DNA of 48,000 bases, from assembly GCA_017993335.1 (NCBI GenBank), contig JAGOMX010000002.1, positions 1 to 48,000 on the forward strand, given 5' to 3'. The stretch's first letter is position 1; each line of letters starts with the position of its first letter. A program made the position numbers and the translations under genes. Below, piece by piece: positions 37,578 through 45,546 of the stretch. The notes beneath the pieces were generated by a model. That model was not told the origin of the DNA. It worked only from the letters and a program-made list of their open reading frames with translations, and did no database searches. Source of the DNA: Alphaproteobacteria bacterium (lineage in GTDB: Bacteria > Pseudomonadota > Alphaproteobacteria > JAGOMX01).

Positions 37578-38886
37578 CTTTGTGTTTCATCCAGACGTAA
37601 AATGGAAATCCTGAAAACACCAAAAGCATACCCAGATATACAGCCTTTTGTCCCGCACCAACAGTGATGATAAGTGTAAACACAAAAGCGATAAAGCCAA
37701 CAATAGAAGACTGAATGCGTTGACGAAGTGTGAGCTGGTTTGGTTGGCACCATATAAAATAAAGGTCGGCAAGGGCTGTATACACATACGTTAAGATAAC
37801 TGTAAACGTTACAAAAATAATGATGGTATTGAATTGCTCCACAAGGCTGGATTTGTAATTCAACAGTAACAAAAAGCACATCAAAACACTGGAAACGATC
37901 AGCGCCATATAGGGAGACCCTTTTTTATTGTGCTTATCAAAAAACAAAGGAAAAAGGCTGTCTCTCGCGGCGGCAACCGGTATTTGGCCCTGGACAATCA
38001 TTAAGCCGTTCAATGTGCCGAGGGTCGAAACAATCGCGGCAATAGCGATCAGCGGGCCAGCCCAGGATCCAAAAATAATCGCTCCGGCTTCGACAAATGG
38101 TGCCGGCGACTTGGCCAGTTGCTCTGCCGGCAACAAACCCAAAATGACAATCATAATGCCAAGGTAAATAAAGGCTGCAAATAATGTTCCATAAATAGTG
38201 GCTTTTGGGATTGTCGTATGGGGATCCTTAACATCCTCTGCTGGGATTGTTGCGGATTCCAGGCCCACAAAGGAGAAAAGCGTAAGCGCCGCAGAAGCAA
38301 ACAAGGCTGGCCAAAAAGGGATGTCACTGGGATTGATCGGCATAAAATGATCGAAATTCATATAAGGAATTCCACATATACCAATAATCAAAAGTGGGAT
38401 AATTTTAAGGACAGTTGTAATCACCTGGGCTGTGCTAGCCATCTTCATACCGGCTAGGTTTAAGAAGGTTAAAATCCATACGGTGATAAAAGATATGAGG
38501 AGGCTGAGCTCAAGGTTTGTATCGAGTCCTTGCCAAAAAACCGATAGGTAGCTGACAAAGGTGACCGCTAAGGCCGCAACGCTTGCCCATGTACCGATCC
38601 AATAGCTCCAGGCCATTTGGAATCCAATAAAATCACCAAACGCATCACGACCATAGGCATAAGGCCCCCCAATCATAGGGCGGTCACGGCTAAGTTTGGC
38701 GAAAACAAAGGCCAGGCACATCGAGCCGATAGAGGTTAGCAGCATACCCAAAAGCCCCAAAGAACCATAAGCCCCTAAAGATGCCGGCAGCATAAATAGC
38801 CCAGCGCCAATAATGTTCCCGGTTACCAGGGAAGTGGCTCTCCAGAAACCAAGACTGGGCTGTGGATTGTCTGTAGCAGGAAGCAC
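37564..38886 (-). CDS. APC-family amino acid permease/antiporter, paralog 1
   Basis: A 440-aa inner-membrane carrier of the APC superfamily, closest in pattern to the AdiC/PotE antiporter group. The first helix motif is NIIGAGLFMLPASLG, followed by GGPYAYGRDAFGDFIGFQMA and, mid-protein, LFSFVGLESATIPAEDVKDP. About twelve hydrophobic segments are visible. Substrate cannot be read from sequence; an amino acid or amine is expected. The start is a GTG directly after the stop of the upstream paralog (TAAGTG), with AAGGA nine bases before it. The pair arose by tandem duplication. Confidence 0.88.
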   Translation of the reverse strand: MLPATDNPQPSLGFWRATSLVTGNIIGAGLFMLPASLGAYGSLGLLGMLLTSIGSMCLAFVFAKLSRDRPMIGGPYAYGRDAFGDFIGFQMAWSYWIGTWASVAALAVTFVSYLSVFWQGLDTNLELSLLISFITVWILTFLNLAGMKMASTAQVITTVLKIIPLLIIGICGIPYMNFDHFMPINPSDIPFWPALFASAALTLFSFVGLESATIPAEDVKDPHTTIPKATIYGTLFAAFIYLGIMIVILGLLPAEQLAKSPAPFVEAGAIIFGSWAGPLIAIAAIVSTLGTLNGLMIVQGQIPVAAARDSLFPLFFDKHNKKGSPYMALIVSSVLMCFLLLLNYKSSLVEQFNTIIIFVTFTVILTYVYTALADLYFIWCQPNQLTLRQRIQSSIVGFIAFVFTLIITVGAGQKAVYLGMLLVFSGFPFYVWMKHKAKAS

Positions 38887-40224
38887 TTAAACAGTTCCTT
38901 TCTTTTCGGCGGATAAATGCCCTCTTTTCATCCAAACATAAAAAGGAAAACCAGAAAATATGAATATCATACCCGTATAAACAGCATTTTCACCAGCGCC
39001 AATCGTAATTAAAATTGTATAGCAAAAAGCCAGTAACGCAATCGTTATGGTGCGGATGAACTTGGCTTTCGACATATGATGAGGCTGTGTCATCATAATA
39101 TAAAGTTCGGCGACCGTTGAGTACAAATACGGCAGCAGAATAGCAAAACTTGTAAAGCTGACGATGGCTGTGAACTGTTCCACGAGGCCTGCTTCGTAAT
39201 TCATGTACAGCATAGCCGACATTAAGGAACTGGAAATAATCAGCGCCATGTAGGGGGAGCCATTGCGTGTATGCTTATCAAAAAAGGAAGGAAATAGCTT
39301 GTCCCTGGCGGCAGCCACCGGCATTTGACCTTGCAAAAGAATCCACCCATTTAATGTACCAAGGGTTGAAAATATCGCCGCACATGCAAATAGCGGCCCG
39401 GCAATGTCTCCAAATATCCGTGTCGCTGCATCGGCAAAAGGCGCCGTGGATTGTGAGAGTTCTTGCGGTGACAGCATTCCCAGAATTACGACCATCGTGC
39501 TGATATAAATGACTGCGGCAAGCAACGTGCCGAGAATTGTTGCGCGGGGAATTGTTTTTTCTGGATTCTCTACATCCTCCGCTGGGATTGTGGCGGATTC
39601 CAGTCCCACAAAAGAGAAAAGCGTAAGCGCCGCAGCCGTAGAAATCGCTGTCCAAAAAGGCATCTCGCTGGGATTGATAGGCAGGAAATGGTCCGCTTGA
39701 ATATAGGGCATCCCAAATAAAACAATAATAGCCAAAGGGGCTACTTTTAAGATCGTCGTGATAAGTTGAATCGTGCCGGCCGCTTGCACACCAATAATGT
39801 TGATGATTGTAAACAGCCATACAGTAGCAAGAGAAAACAGGAATGAAACGGAAGTGTTTTGATTTAATTCCGGCCAGAAAAAGGATAAATAGCTGACAAA
39901 AGCAATAGCAATGGCGGCATTACTAGCCCATGTGCCAACCCAATAGCTCCAGGCCATTTGAAAGCCAACAAAGTCGCCAAAGGCTTCACGGCTGTAAGCG
40001 TATGGCCCGCCGATTTTTGGGAAAGCGTGGCTGAGTCTTGCAAAAACAAGTGCCAGACAAATAGACCCTGCGGCGGTTAATAACCAGCCTAATAAACCCA
40101 CTGTACCAAACACACCCAAAGAGGCTGGGAGCATAAATAGCCCCACACCAACGATGTTCCCCGTAACCAAAGATGTCGCACGCCAGATACCAAGGCTAGG
40201 GCGAGGTGAGTTTGTTTGTACCAT
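38887..40224 (-). CDS. APC-family amino acid permease/antiporter, paralog 2
   Basis: This 445-aa protein is strongly similar along its whole length to the downstream gene: GNIVGVGLFMLPASLG, GGPYAYSREAFGDFVGFQMA, and LFSFVGLESATIPAEDVENP are near-identical. Differences cluster in loops and at the ends. It is a membrane carrier of the APC superfamily, probably an amino-acid/amine exchanger. The ATG at 40224 has GAGG upstream. It follows the MFS gene by 27 bp on the same strand, so all three transport genes may form one operon. Confidence 0.88.
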   Translation of the reverse strand: MVQTNSPRPSLGIWRATSLVTGNIVGVGLFMLPASLGVFGTVGLLGWLLTAAGSICLALVFARLSHAFPKIGGPYAYSREAFGDFVGFQMAWSYWVGTWASNAAIAIAFVSYLSFFWPELNQNTSVSFLFSLATVWLFTIINIIGVQAAGTIQLITTILKVAPLAIIVLFGMPYIQADHFLPINPSEMPFWTAISTAAALTLFSFVGLESATIPAEDVENPEKTIPRATILGTLLAAVIYISTMVVILGMLSPQELSQSTAPFADAATRIFGDIAGPLFACAAIFSTLGTLNGWILLQGQMPVAAARDKLFPSFFDKHTRNGSPYMALIISSSLMSAMLYMNYEAGLVEQFTAIVSFTSFAILLPYLYSTVAELYIMMTQPHHMSKAKFIRTITIALLAFCYTILITIGAGENAVYTGMIFIFSGFPFYVWMKRGHLSAEKKGTV

Positions 40225-40251
40225 TTTAAAAAATCCTCTTATAAACTTAGG

Positions 40252-41460
40252 TTAGATATTTTTATGTTTTGCTGTGTAGCACCGGCCATAAAGCCACCAT
40301 CTTATAAATAGAGCTAAGGTGGTCGTTATAATCAATCCTATGCTAATCGGCAACGTGGTTCGATCATAAAAATAGCCCATTATCGTTATCACAATCGCCG
40401 GCACGAGATTCTCGATACAAGCCAGGGCTGCTGCAGCTGTTCCCTTTTGATCGGGAAATTGCTCCATGGCTCCTGTGGTGGCATTGGCAAAAACGCCTCC
40501 GATACCAACAGCAAAGAGTGTAAGACTCGCACACATAATAATACTTGAGTCTGGGTACGCATAGTTAACGATCGCAAAAACTAAGCTTCCACAAAAACAA
40601 GTGTAAAGAGATACCTTAAAAACCAAATGAATGCCATACTTTTCGATCGTGCGGTTATTTATAGTGGCGCCGATAATGAATAAAACAGCCAAAAATGCGG
40701 AGTAATATCCAAAATTCGTTCTTTCTACAAAGAGCTTTTCAAAAATATGCGGGGCTTCCGCCATATAAATCCATAACCCTGAATAAATTATGGCAGAAAT
40801 GAAAGAGTTCCCCATGAAGTACTTCGAGGTGAGAATGGCTGTGTAATCACATCTCATCTTTTGAAGGGAAAATTCTTTACGCTGGGCGATAGAAACGGTT
40901 TCTGGCATGAAAAAAGTCATCAGCATAAGAAAGCAACCAATAAGAAATAAACCGATAAAGTTCGTTTGCCAGCCGTAGTATTGTCCCACATAACTTCCGA
41001 TGATGGGAGCAATGGCCGGTGTAAGAGAAACAACCATTTGCATGAGAGACATTATTTTTGAGAATTTCTCGCGGCTGTAAAGGTCGCGCACCATAGCGAT
41101 GCCCACCACATACCCGACGGTCTGGCCTGTGCCTTGAAGAAATTGAGCCACCATTAAGGCTTCAGGCGAAGAGGCAAAGCTACAGGCCAAATTGCCAAGA
41201 GAAAAAACACCCAAGCCTACCAAAAACATGCGCCGCCGACCATAGGTGTCGGATAAAGGGCCATAAAGCGGGGCCGAAAGACAAAACCCAAATAAAGCAC
41301 AGCTAATCGTCCAGGAAATAGTCGACTCATCACTATCAAAATAATCCACCAAATTGGGAAGAGTTGGAACAAACAGATCTGTTGCCATATCCGTAACGGA
41401 AATGATCGCGATCAACAAGGCGGTTATGAGTGTTATCTCTTTCGTATTCATATATGGCAC
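40252..41460 (-). CDS. MFS transporter, Bcr/CflA drug-resistance type
   Basis: A 402-aa major-facilitator carrier. The N-terminal signature TDLFVPTLPNLVDYF, the motif A GPLSDTYGRRRMFLVGLGVF, and SPEALMVAQFLQGTGQTVGY match the Bcr/CflA multidrug efflux group. Twelve hydrophobic segments fit the family. The start is probably the GTG at 41460, with AGGA six bases before it; the ATG at 41451 is the alternative but is poorly spaced. Efflux substrate is unknown. A 144-bp palindromic element lies between this gene and fabD. Confidence 0.88.
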   Translation of the reverse strand: MPYMNTKEITLITALLIAIISVTDMATDLFVPTLPNLVDYFDSDESTISWTISCALFGFCLSAPLYGPLSDTYGRRRMFLVGLGVFSLGNLACSFASSPEALMVAQFLQGTGQTVGYVVGIAMVRDLYSREKFSKIMSLMQMVVSLTPAIAPIIGSYVGQYYGWQTNFIGLFLIGCFLMLMTFFMPETVSIAQRKEFSLQKMRCDYTAILTSKYFMGNSFISAIIYSGLWIYMAEAPHIFEKLFVERTNFGYYSAFLAVLFIIGATINNRTIEKYGIHLVFKVSLYTCFCGSLVFAIVNYAYPDSSIIMCASLTLFAVGIGGVFANATTGAMEQFPDQKGTAAAALACIENLVPAIVITIMGYFYDRTTLPISIGLIITTTLALFIRWWLYGRCYTAKHKNI

Positions 41461-41555
41461 TATGCGTCCTGATCAAAAACCTTGCAACATTAAAACGTTA
41501 TCTATGGAAAACAAATGAGGAATATTCATAGGGTATAGATAGATGAAATACAAAT

Positions 41556-41699
41556 TGAGGCCCTTTCAAAACGTCTTTTTTGGGTGATTTCGTCGTCAAG
41601 GTTCCGCTTCCGGTGCTCACGTACGAAGAGGTACGCTGCGCTCCGGTTCTCACCTTTCCTATAAATCCCTCCAAAAAAGCCAGTTTTGAAACGTCCTCA
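41556..41699. mobile_element. 144-bp MITE-like palindromic element, copy 2
   Basis: Same length and nearly the same sequence as 32806-32949; differences are in the terminal arms plus one internal base. It begins TGAGGCCCTTTCAAAAC and ends GTTTTGAAACGTCCTCA. It is flanked by AAT on both sides (41553-41555 and 41700-41702), a 3-bp duplication different from that of copy 1. Like copy 1 it lies between divergent genes. Confidence 0.87.
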
Positions 41700-41803
41700 A
41701 ATTAAAATTTAGATCCTGTGTCTCGCCTGTAGAAATTATTCTGGACAGAACGTATCAAGAGTGAGAATCTATGGATCTGATTAATTTAAGGAAATAGTTC
41801 TTA

Positions 41804-42739
41804 ATGACTAGCGTTTATGTTTTCCCAGGCCAGGGTTCACAAAAAGTAGGTATGGGTAAGGAAATCCATGATGCTTTCCCTGAGGCTCGCCTGGTATTTG
41901 AAGAAATTGACGATGTTTTGAATCAAAACTTATCCAAAATTATCTTTAGTGGTTCAGAATCAGACTTGAATTTAACCTACAATACGCAGCCAGCTCTTAT
42001 GGCGGTCAGCCTGGCCATATTCCGTGTCATGGAAAAAGCTCTCGGTGATCGTATAGAATCGATACATAGCTTTGCAGGACATTCCTTGGGTGAGTACTCA
42101 GCCTTAGCGGCAGCAGGTGTTTTATCTATTGCCGATACGGCCAAGCTTTTACGTATCCGGGGGAAAGCGATGCAAGATGCTGTACCCATAGGTGAGGGGG
42201 CGATGGCTGCAATTTTAGGCATGCCACAAAATGAATTAGAAGACGTGCTAACCGCCTCTAGACGGGGTCAAACTTGCTCGATTGCGAATGATAACTGCGC
42301 AGGTCAGCTTGTGATCAGTGGGCATTTGGAAGCCGTTGAGAGAGCTATGCAATTGGCAGATAAACAAGGCGCGCGTAAATGTATAATGTTACCAGTTAGT
42401 GCGCCTTTCCATTGTTCCTTAATGGCACCCGCAGCGGTGAAGATGGCTGAAGCCTTAAACGAAGTTACTTTTTCATCCCCTTTAAAACCTATACTGACAA
42501 ACGTTACGGCGGATTTTGAGCAAGATACAACAAAAATCCGCCATAACCTAGTTGAGCAAGTCACAGGGCAGGTGCGTTGGCGAGAGAGTATCGAAAAATT
42601 AATAGATGTTGGTGTCACACAGCTCGTTGAGGTTGGCGCGGGTCGCGTGTTAACAGGCTTAAACAAAAGAATTATTCCTGACGCGCTGGCTATTTCTATA
42701 CAGACGCCTCATGATTTAGACACCTTTTTTCAATCTTAA
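41804..42739 (+). CDS. fabD: Malonyl-CoA:ACP transacylase
   Basis: FabD loads malonate on acyl carrier protein for fatty-acid synthesis. The product is 311 aa. It starts TSVYVFPGQGSQKVGMGKEI; the nucleophile Ser is in FAGHSLGEYSALAAAG and the active-site His in APFHCSLM. The conserved tail QLVEVGAGRVLTGLNKRI is present. AAGGA lies 11 bases before the ATG. It is followed by fabG after 11 bp, the first pair of a classic fabD-fabG-acpP-fabF cluster. Confidence 0.97.
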   Translation: MTSVYVFPGQGSQKVGMGKEIHDAFPEARLVFEEIDDVLNQNLSKIIFSGSESDLNLTYNTQPALMAVSLAIFRVMEKALGDRIESIHSFAGHSLGEYSALAAAGVLSIADTAKLLRIRGKAMQDAVPIGEGAMAAILGMPQNELEDVLTASRRGQTCSIANDNCAGQLVISGHLEAVERAMQLADKQGARKCIMLPVSAPFHCSLMAPAAVKMAEALNEVTFSSPLKPILTNVTADFEQDTTKIRHNLVEQVTGQVRWRESIEKLIDVGVTQLVEVGAGRVLTGLNKRIIPDALAISIQTPHDLDTFFQS

Positions 42740-42750
42740 GGAGAAATTAT

Positions 42751-43488
42751 ATGTTTGATTTAACGGGGAAATCCGTATTAGTGACCGGGGCTTCTGGTTC
42801 TATAGGGAAAGAAATTGCCCTTCTGTTGCATAAGCATGGGGCTGAAGTTGCTCTTTCCGGTACACGCATGGAGCCTTTGGAGGCGTTGGCTGCTGAGATG
42901 GGGCAACGTTGTCACGTGCTTCCTTGTAATCTTAGCGATGCTGCAGCGGTTGCGCTTTTGCCTGCGCAGGCGGAAGAAAAAATGGGAAAGCTAGATATTC
43001 TGATTAATAACGCCGGTTTAACCCGTGATGGTCTTGTTATTCGCATGAAAGATGAGGATTGGGATTCGGTTCTGGCTGTGAATTTAACGGCTGCCTTTCG
43101 TTTAACAAGAGCTGTCTTGCGTGGCATGATGAAGCAAAGGTGGGGGCGCATTATCAATATATCTTCAGTTGTGGGTGTTACGGGAAATCCGGGGCAAGTG
43201 AACTATTGCGCATCCAAAGCAGGTTTAATCGGTATGTCTAAGGCTTTGGCCGCGGAGGTCGCAAGTCGAGGCGTAACGGTCAACTGTATTGCGCCTGGTT
43301 TTATTGCTACGCCAATGACAGATGTCCTGCAGGAAGATCAAAAAGAAGCAATCTTAAAACGCATACCCATGGGGCATATGGGGGCTTCAGTAGATATAGC
43401 CGCCGCCGCCCTTTATTTATCCTCTGAGGCATCTTCTTATGTAACGGGGCAAACTTTACATGTGAATGGCGGAATGTTGATGGTGTGA
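42751..43488 (+). CDS. fabG: 3-oxoacyl-ACP reductase
   Basis: FabG reduces beta-ketoacyl-ACP with NADPH in the elongation cycle. The product is 245 aa, a typical short-chain dehydrogenase. The cofactor loop is VTGASGSIGKEIA, followed by the NNAG motif (ILINNAGLTRDG). The catalytic residues are Ser in INISSVVGVTG and Tyr/Lys in NYCASKAG. A strong AAGGAG site precedes the ATG. The last 49 codons and stop region occur again at 46966-47157 with only silent coding changes, so this 3' end may have been replaced by recombination. acpP, usually next, lies 3.85 kb downstream beyond an insert. Confidence 0.97.
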   Translation: MFDLTGKSVLVTGASGSIGKEIALLLHKHGAEVALSGTRMEPLEALAAEMGQRCHVLPCNLSDAAAVALLPAQAEEKMGKLDILINNAGLTRDGLVIRMKDEDWDSVLAVNLTAAFRLTRAVLRGMMKQRWGRIINISSVVGVTGNPGQVNYCASKAGLIGMSKALAAEVASRGVTVNCIAPGFIATPMTDVLQEDQKEAILKRIPMGHMGASVDIAAAALYLSSEASSYVTGQTLHVNGGMLMV

Positions 43489-43532
43489 TCTTGAAATCTA
43501 TTCTTTCTTGATTATATGCATAGTAGCATAGG
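43341..43532 (+). repeat. 192-bp direct repeat, left copy (fabG 3' end and downstream)
   Basis: This covers the last 49 codons of fabG, its stop and 44 bases after it. It aligns without gaps to 46966-47157, 180 of 192 bases identical. Nine differences lie in codons and all are synonymous; one changes TGA to TGG; two are non-coding. Confidence 0.93.
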
Positions 43533-43905
43533 TTCCTGATTTCTGCCATTTCATGTGACAAATAATTGAGCCACAAAAACCAAAGAAGAAATAATGAGCC
43601 TGAACGTAAGGAATGTTTTGTTCTTTCGTTTGCATTCGGGGGGTTATACCATAAACCCGAATTCAAATCCATTGAGGGACAACAGCTATAGGAACAGGTT
43701 TTGGAACATTACCTTGCGGCTGGCTTCTGTAGCATAATGGGAGCCTGTATTTCCTCTATTTGTGGATACCAAGCCCCTGAATTAGAAACCGCGGCAATCC
43801 TAAACTTTTTTCAAAAAAAGCTTGCATAAATCAAATGGAGACCTATATATGAGTTAAGAGCCGTTGATGACGGTTGTGTTTTTATTCAGGTGGAGAATAT
43901 TACAG
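43489..43905. other. Gap downstream of fabG, left part of the insert
   Basis: It holds the last 44 bases of the 192-bp repeat, the left inverted end of the insert and about 350 bp with no convincing gene. Short frames on both strands are interrupted by stops. There is no clear promoter. Confidence 0.5.
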
Positions 43906-45390
43906 ATGTTTAATTTTTCAAAGAAAATCGCCATAGCCGCCAGTTTTGTGGCTATTTATTCGGGTCAGTTTTTTGCTTTCGCCTCTAACAGTGGCGATGC
44001 AACACCCATGTTCAGCATTAGGCAAAGCCAAGAAAGCAGCTTATTTTCTTTGCTGACAAGAGAGGTGGACAGAGATCTGCCAGATCCGTCGCAGTCACTT
44101 ATGCAGCATACGCGAAGTCTCTTACAGCTACAGCCAGAGAGCATGGATCACGAAGAAATGAGGAGTAGGCTTAATAATCTGAATACTTACCGTATGCCAG
44201 AATTCCAATTTTCTTATCAGAGTTCTGGCGCAGCTGGTGGAGCCCCTCCACCAGACGATTTGTTACATAGAAAGGACATGATAAAGTATCTAGAAGATAT
44301 GGAAAAAGAACACTCCAGGCAAGAGCGTTTGCAGTTTCGTAATGATGTATTTAGCACGTCTTCTTCTGAAAACATATCCATTTATGAAGCCTTTTGTAGG
44401 ATGCAACTCAGTGGTAACTACTTTTCTGGAGATGATATGAGACTTGTCCCTCTAACACACAGGTATTTTTTCGATATTGAGGGACATATTGAGGGATTGA
44501 GAGAAAGATTAAGACTAATAGAGCTATCTTATGAACCACTCAGATTAATAGATATTTTAAGACTTGATGACCAAGGGGTTATCCCTTTACAGCCACAGCT
44601 AGAACCTGCGCAACCATTCGTGGACCGTGAAAATGTTGAGCGTGCCGATCGGCACAATAAAACGAGAGCAGCCGTTGAGGCCATTTATGCTGAAATGCGC
44701 TCCTTCCCTATAGATGAAAAAACTCAAATGGATGCAGTAGTGGCTTATCTCCAAAAATTAAAGGCTTCTAACCACTATAGCTCATATAAACGTAAATATA
44801 TGGACGCAGGTAGTGCTCTTGAGATGAACGAAATTGACAATGCCTTGCGTACTATATGCGCGCCTAGAATGACCGCATTGGATTTTGCGAGCATAAACGA
44901 TGGAGATGTCTACCTTACCTTGCAAGATGGCACCCAGATGACTGTTAGAGGATTGTTAACAAGATCTTGGATCTACATTCTTAATCAAACCGAAGGTTTG
45001 CAGCTCCTATTGAAAGATAGCCTGGTCCGTGCCTTAGGGCAATGTATTGAAGATGACAATCACCGCGTTTGCAGCAATGGCAAATCACAAAGGATTGTCA
45101 CGACTCTACAAGGTTATATTGAGGGAATCGAAATGGATGATAGCGAAGCTATCCGGACAATCAACGAGTTCATCGCCGTATTTTTATCTAACAAACAAGA
45201 TAAGATTATAGAAATGTCTGAGAAACCAGATGATGAGCGCTTAGCTTATGCAAGATCCCTATACCAAGCTGCCATGGAATCTGCTGATAAATATTATGCT
45301 GGTTCGGAAACTCACTTGAAGCAGGTAAAAGAAGAAATCTCATCCTTTATATCCACTATGTTATCAAGTCAAGATGACCTGGAAAAGTAA
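43906..45390 (+). CDS. Predicted secreted protein of unknown function in the fab-cluster insert
   Basis: A 494-aa protein of no family I recognise. A signal peptide (MFNFSKKIAIAASFVAIYSG, cleavage near AFA-SNS) is followed by a Ser/Gln-rich region, then a charged, largely helical middle (residues 120-260). The C-terminal half has a compact segment with Cys-x8-Cys-x-x-Gly-Lys (QCIEDDNHRVCSNGKSQRIV), possibly a separate domain, then long helices. The ATG at 43906 has GGAG ten bases upstream; the longer frame hides the signal peptide. It faces fic tail-to-tail inside the insert. A secreted effector or surface protein is plausible inference only. Confidence 0.75.
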   Translation: MFNFSKKIAIAASFVAIYSGQFFAFASNSGDATPMFSIRQSQESSLFSLLTREVDRDLPDPSQSLMQHTRSLLQLQPESMDHEEMRSRLNNLNTYRMPEFQFSYQSSGAAGGAPPPDDLLHRKDMIKYLEDMEKEHSRQERLQFRNDVFSTSSSENISIYEAFCRMQLSGNYFSGDDMRLVPLTHRYFFDIEGHIEGLRERLRLIELSYEPLRLIDILRLDDQGVIPLQPQLEPAQPFVDRENVERADRHNKTRAAVEAIYAEMRSFPIDEKTQMDAVVAYLQKLKASNHYSSYKRKYMDAGSALEMNEIDNALRTICAPRMTALDFASINDGDVYLTLQDGTQMTVRGLLTRSWIYILNQTEGLQLLLKDSLVRALGQCIEDDNHRVCSNGKSQRIVTTLQGYIEGIEMDDSEAIRTINEFIAVFLSNKQDKIIEMSEKPDDERLAYARSLYQAAMESADKYYAGSETHLKQVKEEISSFISTMLSSQDDLEK

Positions 45391-45423
45391 GTTACGACAG
45401 CTCAGCTAGCATATGACCGCTGT

Positions 45424-45454
45424 ATGGGGGCCCCTTTAGTTTTTTCGCCCCCAT
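45424..45454. terminator. GC-rich hairpin between the convergent genes of the insert
   Basis: A perfect 8-bp stem (ATGGGGGC / GCCCCCAT) with a 15-base loop lies between the two convergent genes, 33 bases after the secreted-protein stop. The T-run (TTTTTT) lies in the loop, not after the stem, so it is not a canonical intrinsic terminator. Confidence 0.4.
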
Positions 45455-45546
45455 GCTCCCAGCATAATGTGTTAAGGAGGGGGCATGGCACATATGTTAA
45501 ACTGTCTCACAAACTTGCGATAGGGGGACATATCCAAAATTAAGAA

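Noticed and set aside
43307..43672. 121-codon minus-strand frame over the fabG end
   Set aside because: It is antisense to the conserved fabG codons and its mate appears antisense to the second repeat copy; no ribosome site or family.
43655..43675. TTCAAATCC, resembling a tRNA T-loop
   Set aside because: The flanking bases do not form a T-stem and there is no acceptor or anticodon arm nearby.
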